A stretch of DNA of 64,000 bases, taken from NCBI RefSeq assembly GCF_001632365.1, contig NW_024468513.1, positions 925,167-989,166 on the forward strand. The letters run 5' to 3'. Numbering within the stretch: the stretch's first letter is position 1; the number at the start of each line of letters is the position of its first letter. Positions 59,901 to 64,000 of the stretch are shown here, one piece after another. Position numbers and translations under genes: made by a program. The notes beneath the pieces were generated by a model. The model had not been told where the DNA came from, did no database searches, and saw nothing but the letters and a program-made list of their open reading frames with translations. The stretch is from Laetiporus sulphureus 93-53 (taxonomy: Eukaryota > Basidiomycota > Agaricomycetes > Polyporales > Laetiporaceae).

Positions 59901-62677
59901 AGACATCAGGTTACTCGCACGCAGCACTCAAATCTACTTGTGTTTGGCCTGCTTCCGCTTGTTGGGGTTATACAAGGAGATAAGTCTCAGAACCTCCTTG
60001 TTTGGCATTTTTGTCTGACTTTACAGCCTCTTTTCTATCGCTTTCCCGGTTGAATGGGCTTGTACCAGCGGACATAACTGCAAAAGGAGGTTCTTCGTCT
60101 GGCAAGTCAATTTGAGTTTTCCTGATGAGCCCAACGTACATGGGCAGAGCGACCGAGCACCATCCGAACAGTCTTCATCATGTGGGCTTATTAACGTCGT
60201 TAAAGCCTTAGCGCGGTATCATCGTGCGGACTAAGCAAGGACACCGGGCGGTGCATTCTAGTCCCTGCAGGTCGCTTTGACCCTTGTGGACACAATTCCC
60301 TGTGCACAGCCTGAACAGTCGCAAGGCGAGTCTTCCTTGAAGGTAGCAGGCCAAACTAAGAGACTTGGGAATACATGCTCGCGAAGGCCGGAGCCAACCG
60401 ACCGGAACACACCTAGAATACAAATACAACCTTTGATTATCGATGCGTCGCTAACTACTCTTCGCGCAGCGTGACACGCGACAAGGCAGTACCTCGCCGC
60501 TGGGATATAATCTCGAAGCACTCTTACAATTCTACATGGACAAATTGTCGCACCCGCAGGGAAAGAAACCACAAGGCGCGGGTTTCATTTAAGTGAGAAT
60601 GTCAAAGCATCTGTCAACTGGAACATTGCACGCTGACCGACCAGCAGTCACGAGCTCCTGCGGCACGGCTGAAGGATGAGGCCTTGAAGCCGAGAACAAC
60701 AGGGGATAAATCGAAGCCAAAGTGCGCACCGATGAAACACCTAATGTGACCTTACTTCGATCCCTATAGTGATAGTGAAGCTCGTCTTCGCTCCGCTGCG
60801 ATAATCCGGGGAGCTTGAAGGTTACCGTATGTCCGCAACATACTTCAAGGTTTTCTTCATGTCCTACAACATCGATTCCAAAGAAGTCTCCGTGTCTCAT
60901 AAGACACTGGCGGAAGAGAAATCATCATGGACAACGTAGACGCCAGCATCACGGCGGAGATGTGAGATGGTTTGCTGCGCTGAGGCATACTTCGAGGAGC
61001 ATCACCTGAGATTATCGAAGTATGGAGCGACCTCCGACCGGTCGCTCTAGACCTCACGATGGCACAGAGACCGTGTTCATCCACTGGCGGAGCGAGCTGC
61101 TGAAAGTTTTCAAGCGGTCGTGGCCACGCTACGTGAGGGCATTGAGGTTAGACTGGGACGGCCAGACTCCGGTGGCATTGAAAGGCAGTTTCTGCACCTG
61201 CTCGTTCTCAAGCCTTCAGTACCATCTTTGCGGGTCAATTTGCTCTTGCGAGCGATATACTCAAAAGAAGCGTGTGTAGTCGATGAATTTGGATAACGTC
61301 TGAACTAAAGACGCCTATCAAGTGTAAAAATACGACCATCGCTGAAGTCATGCGATCCTGACAGCAGGAGAGGTTCGAAATTGCGTTTCGTTCGACCATA
61401 GCTGCTACAACTGCGGGTTAGGTACTGTACCAAACTTGCCGCCTCGGCGGAACTTCTCTTGGCAGGCGGAACAGGAACTGGCACGGGGAGTCCACGAGTG
61501 CTCAATTGAAGGCCGACGATGCGCACTTAACGGTAGTAAGATCGGATAAAAGTCGGTCAGGCGAATGCCGACACTAGAAGCAAGGCGCAGATAGTTTGGT
61601 AAGTGTGGCCCTTGCAGTCTCCCGCAAGATGGACTGCATGTTCGAGTGTCATCGAGAACAATCTGTAGTGCGATCCAAAAAGAGATGCGGGGTTGCGGTT
61701 GCTCTCTCATGCGGATGAAACTCGGCACGTCAAGGCAAACGGTTGGAGTTTTGAGGTCTTACGATGGTCATAGGTGCTGGCCTAACGTCGAATTTCACCG
61801 CGACGAAGCTCAGCTGCGGTGTTGCTCGGTGATTTCTCAGGATTTGGTTACTCACCCCAGTAGCGTGCATTCCGTCGATCCGTGGTTCCTTATTCAATTC
61901 AAAGAGCATGGTGCTCGCGAGGATATCGCAATCCCCTGGATTGCGGATAGAAATCTTACCTTCGCAGATTGCCGAAACTTCGCAGGCAATCTCGGCAGAA
62001 TTTGAAAAGGCGAGAAAAGAAGAATACCGCCGCCTTCGATGGAGTCGTACAAGTTGCGGATTCCCTACCGTAACACAGACCCAGGCTTACGGTTGATGTG
62101 ATGTTGTGCACATATCTGAAATGGAGTAAGAAGTGGCACCAACAGTCAGCAAGTATCGTGACGAGCGGGCGAACGCGCACAATTTTGTCCAAAGTGAGGA
62201 TCAATACGTTGGCTCACGGGCTCAACTCGTGTAGATCTGGAGTATTCGCTCGATCCCTACTGCTTGAGTAGGAACCAACCTCCCAGAGCCCGGCATCTGG
62301 TCAGAAATATGTGTTCGTGCGACTTTAACAAGCTCACGATGTCGCGCATCATTACATGACGGTTGCTGCGGCAATAAAGGCTCGAGCGTAGCCACTCGGA
62401 GTTTCGACGCCCGTGCAGCACGTGACGCCGACCGGCTTCAACGCCTGACCTTTGGCTTACACTTAGAGGCAAATGGCCCTGCATCGGGCTTGCGCAGTAG
62501 CGACCTCTATCTCCTCAACTCTGCAGACCACCCGCCGACCATCATACGCGAAGATTACGCTGGCACTAGAGGGAGGAACTTTGTCAAACTTTCCCGTTTG
62601 TGCGAAGCCCGCCTTGCTTGTGAATTGTCTACGCTCCAGATTGCATATTCCTCCGCGTTCTTTTTTTCCAGCATACT
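56943..62677. other. gene-poor stretch, fragments only
   Basis: 56.9-57.5 kb is the promoter side of the CSL gene. Beyond it, many short frames are open on both strands but none can be joined to a gene. The most natural pieces are a minus frame at 58,226-58,408 (LREDVSCLVGFLDTNPWNLG), a plus frame at 59,447-59,890 (ELLSNIPYLEGCKRINIRAP, faintly F-box/LRR-like), a minus frame at 60,589-60,900 (MRHGDFFGIDVVGHEENLE) and a minus stretch at 61,780-62,020 (EIACEVSAICEG). These may be decayed F-box-like or other accessory genes. Confidence 0.45.
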
Positions 62678-64000
62678 ATGTCTGTCGCATCGTACCGATT
62701 GGATATCCCTAGTCCTCGTCCACCTCCTCTACCTATCCGAACACAAGGCCTCAAATCACCCTCACTATCGGGCATCAACGACGCGTTCCCTTCACAAATT
62801 GAGTCGCTGTCTCCAAGGATACACACACCATCCACACGCACAGCCTCCAGATTACAGAACAGGGTCCCACGGTCACCTCCCCAGAGTCCTCGCTTGAGGG
62901 CCGGAGCGAGAGGATTGACTCCTCCGCCTTCAATACACAATCGCTCAGTCACTCCTTCACAACCCGTTCAAGGCGACTTGGAAGAGTTTGCTGAGCATTG
63001 TAGAGCTTGGTAAGGGTTTCAGTATGGGAAGCGGATTCAGAAGGTTGACAAAGATGGCAGGTACTTCGAGCAGAACGACGATGCCGGACGTGTCATGACA
63101 CATACCCTAACCACTCTTCCCCCTTCACAACGTGCGCCATTTGCTCGGCTGCAGGCGTCGATAAGATCTACATATCATGCGAGTGTCAATGCGCGCCGGA
63201 ATGCGGAATTCAAGGCCCATCTTAGCGCTACGCAGCTCGGAGCGTCGTTGATGCCACATTCTCGGGCCGATCCTGGTGGACCTTTGGCGAAGAAGGAACG
63301 TTACGAGAGGTTGGAACGATTCGTCAGATCATGGTGCACGATGGGCATGCCTGGCACAGAGCCCTTCTTTCAAGGCCTTTGGGCCGTCATGCGACTGCAG
63401 GTGGTTCCAGAACACCTTGGAGGAGCTGGAGGATTTAGAATCGAATGGGAAATCGATGATGCGGTCTTTAAGGAAGCTGCGTGAGTTCTGTGATGTGTGC
63501 GTTCGTCCTCCATCCATACCTAAAGCTCATGTCGGCTATTTCCGTAATGCAGCGGCAAAGAATTTATGCTTGAGGCCATTGATGTTCTCAAAGGAGTGAG
63601 TCTCTAGGTTCTGTTTTGTCGGTCGCCGACGATTTCCTGATATCGGCCTCGCTAGGTTCTCGCTTTCGAAGGAATACTGTCGAGCAAGAGATCCTCCTCG
63701 CTGACAGGTTCCGTTCCTTACTCGGCCGTTTCCTCACTGTCTCCAATTCACTCTCGGTCGCAGTCGCAACCTCTTCCTTCTGCTATCTCCGACTCGGCGC
63801 GTTCTCGGAAGGTTCCGCCAATTACATCAACCACTCAAACGAAAAGACCACGAGCTCCCAGTGATCCCTTCTTGGATACCCCCTCATTATCAACGTCATA
63901 TTCCTCTGCAAACACGATGGCGCATCCCTCGACGTCGGGCTCGACGCTGGGAGATGAGCCGGTGACGCCCACAATGCTGCCTCTAGACGGTGTGGATTTG
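62678..64000 (+). CDS. unrecognised fungal protein, 3' end cut by window edge
   Basis: The ATG at 62678 opens MSVASYRLDIPSPRPPPLP. Exons 62678-63009, 63061-63480, one beginning at 63552 (after the CAG acceptor), and one from the TAG acceptor at about 63,655 to the edge join in phase. The product has a Pro/Ser-rich N-terminus, a short conserved-looking helical block (FAEHCRAWYFEQNDDAGRVM, FARLQASIRSTYHASVNARR, YERLERFVRSWCTMGMPG, FFQGLWAVMRLQVVP, GGFRIEWEIDDAVFKEAAGKEF), then a long low-complexity Ser/Thr/Pro tail that leaves the window open. I do not recognise the family. The strict splice phase and the residue pattern make it a real gene. A regulatory or scaffold role is possible but unproved. 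Confidence 0.8.

Overview
The window looks like a chromosomal segment of a filamentous basidiomycete, most likely a mushroom-forming Agaricomycete. Genes are split by many short introns of about 50-80 nt with GTRNGY-like donors and YAG acceptors, and almost every multi-exon gene below was rebuilt by matching splice phase across these introns. The protein families also fit a mushroom: a DUF6534-type membrane protein, a seven-helix basidiomycete membrane protein, a GH45-like wall protein, a long CSL transcription factor, a BCS1-like ATPase with an acidic tail and a fungal G-alpha subunit. No virus, plasmid, CRISPR or rRNA signature was seen, and I found no convincing tRNA.

Layout. 1-2.2 kb: an unrecognised minus-strand gene that runs off the left edge and seems to use two micro-exons, then a weak minus-strand ORF. 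2.4-3.9 kb: a secreted GH18 chitinase. 3.9-9.5 kb: gene-poor DNA. 9.5-12.6 kb: a doubtful minus-strand ORF divergent from a Zn2Cys6 transcription factor. 13.8-14.9 kb: an OB-fold protein. 15.2-17.5 kb: an A/T-rich island with two related palindromic repeats and an 860-bp element with perfect 28-bp inverted ends and TA flanks (Tc1/mariner style). 18.3-25.5 kb: a large FUSC/DUF2421 membrane protein tail to tail with an 8-exon API5 homologue. 27-28.9 kb: a many-exon DUF6534 gene. 31-36 kb: a G-alpha subunit and a BCS1-like AAA ATPase. 36-39 kb: a poorly resolved region. 39.2-39.8 kb: a Dap1/MAPR haem protein. 42-45.5 kb: a GH45-like protein, a DUF952 protein and a seven-helix protein.

46-57 kb is the densest part: an ER cyclophilin with a C-terminal membrane anchor sharing a 160-bp promoter with a Dbp7-like RNA helicase, then a MYST histone acetyltransferase that needs a GC-AG intron, a small membrane protein and a CSL (CBF11/12-like) transcription factor. 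57-62.6 kb has no supportable gene. A long unrecognised protein begins at 62,678 and leaves the window at the right edge.

The genes do not form a biosynthetic cluster or a defence system. They are a mix of housekeeping genes (ribosome biogenesis, ER folding, chromatin, mitochondrial chaperone, sterol/haem) with scattered accessory genes and repeat-rich gaps. The most unusual items are the TIR element and its A/T island, the micro-exon gene at the left edge, the GC-AG intron in the histone acetyltransferase and the membrane-anchored cyclophilin.
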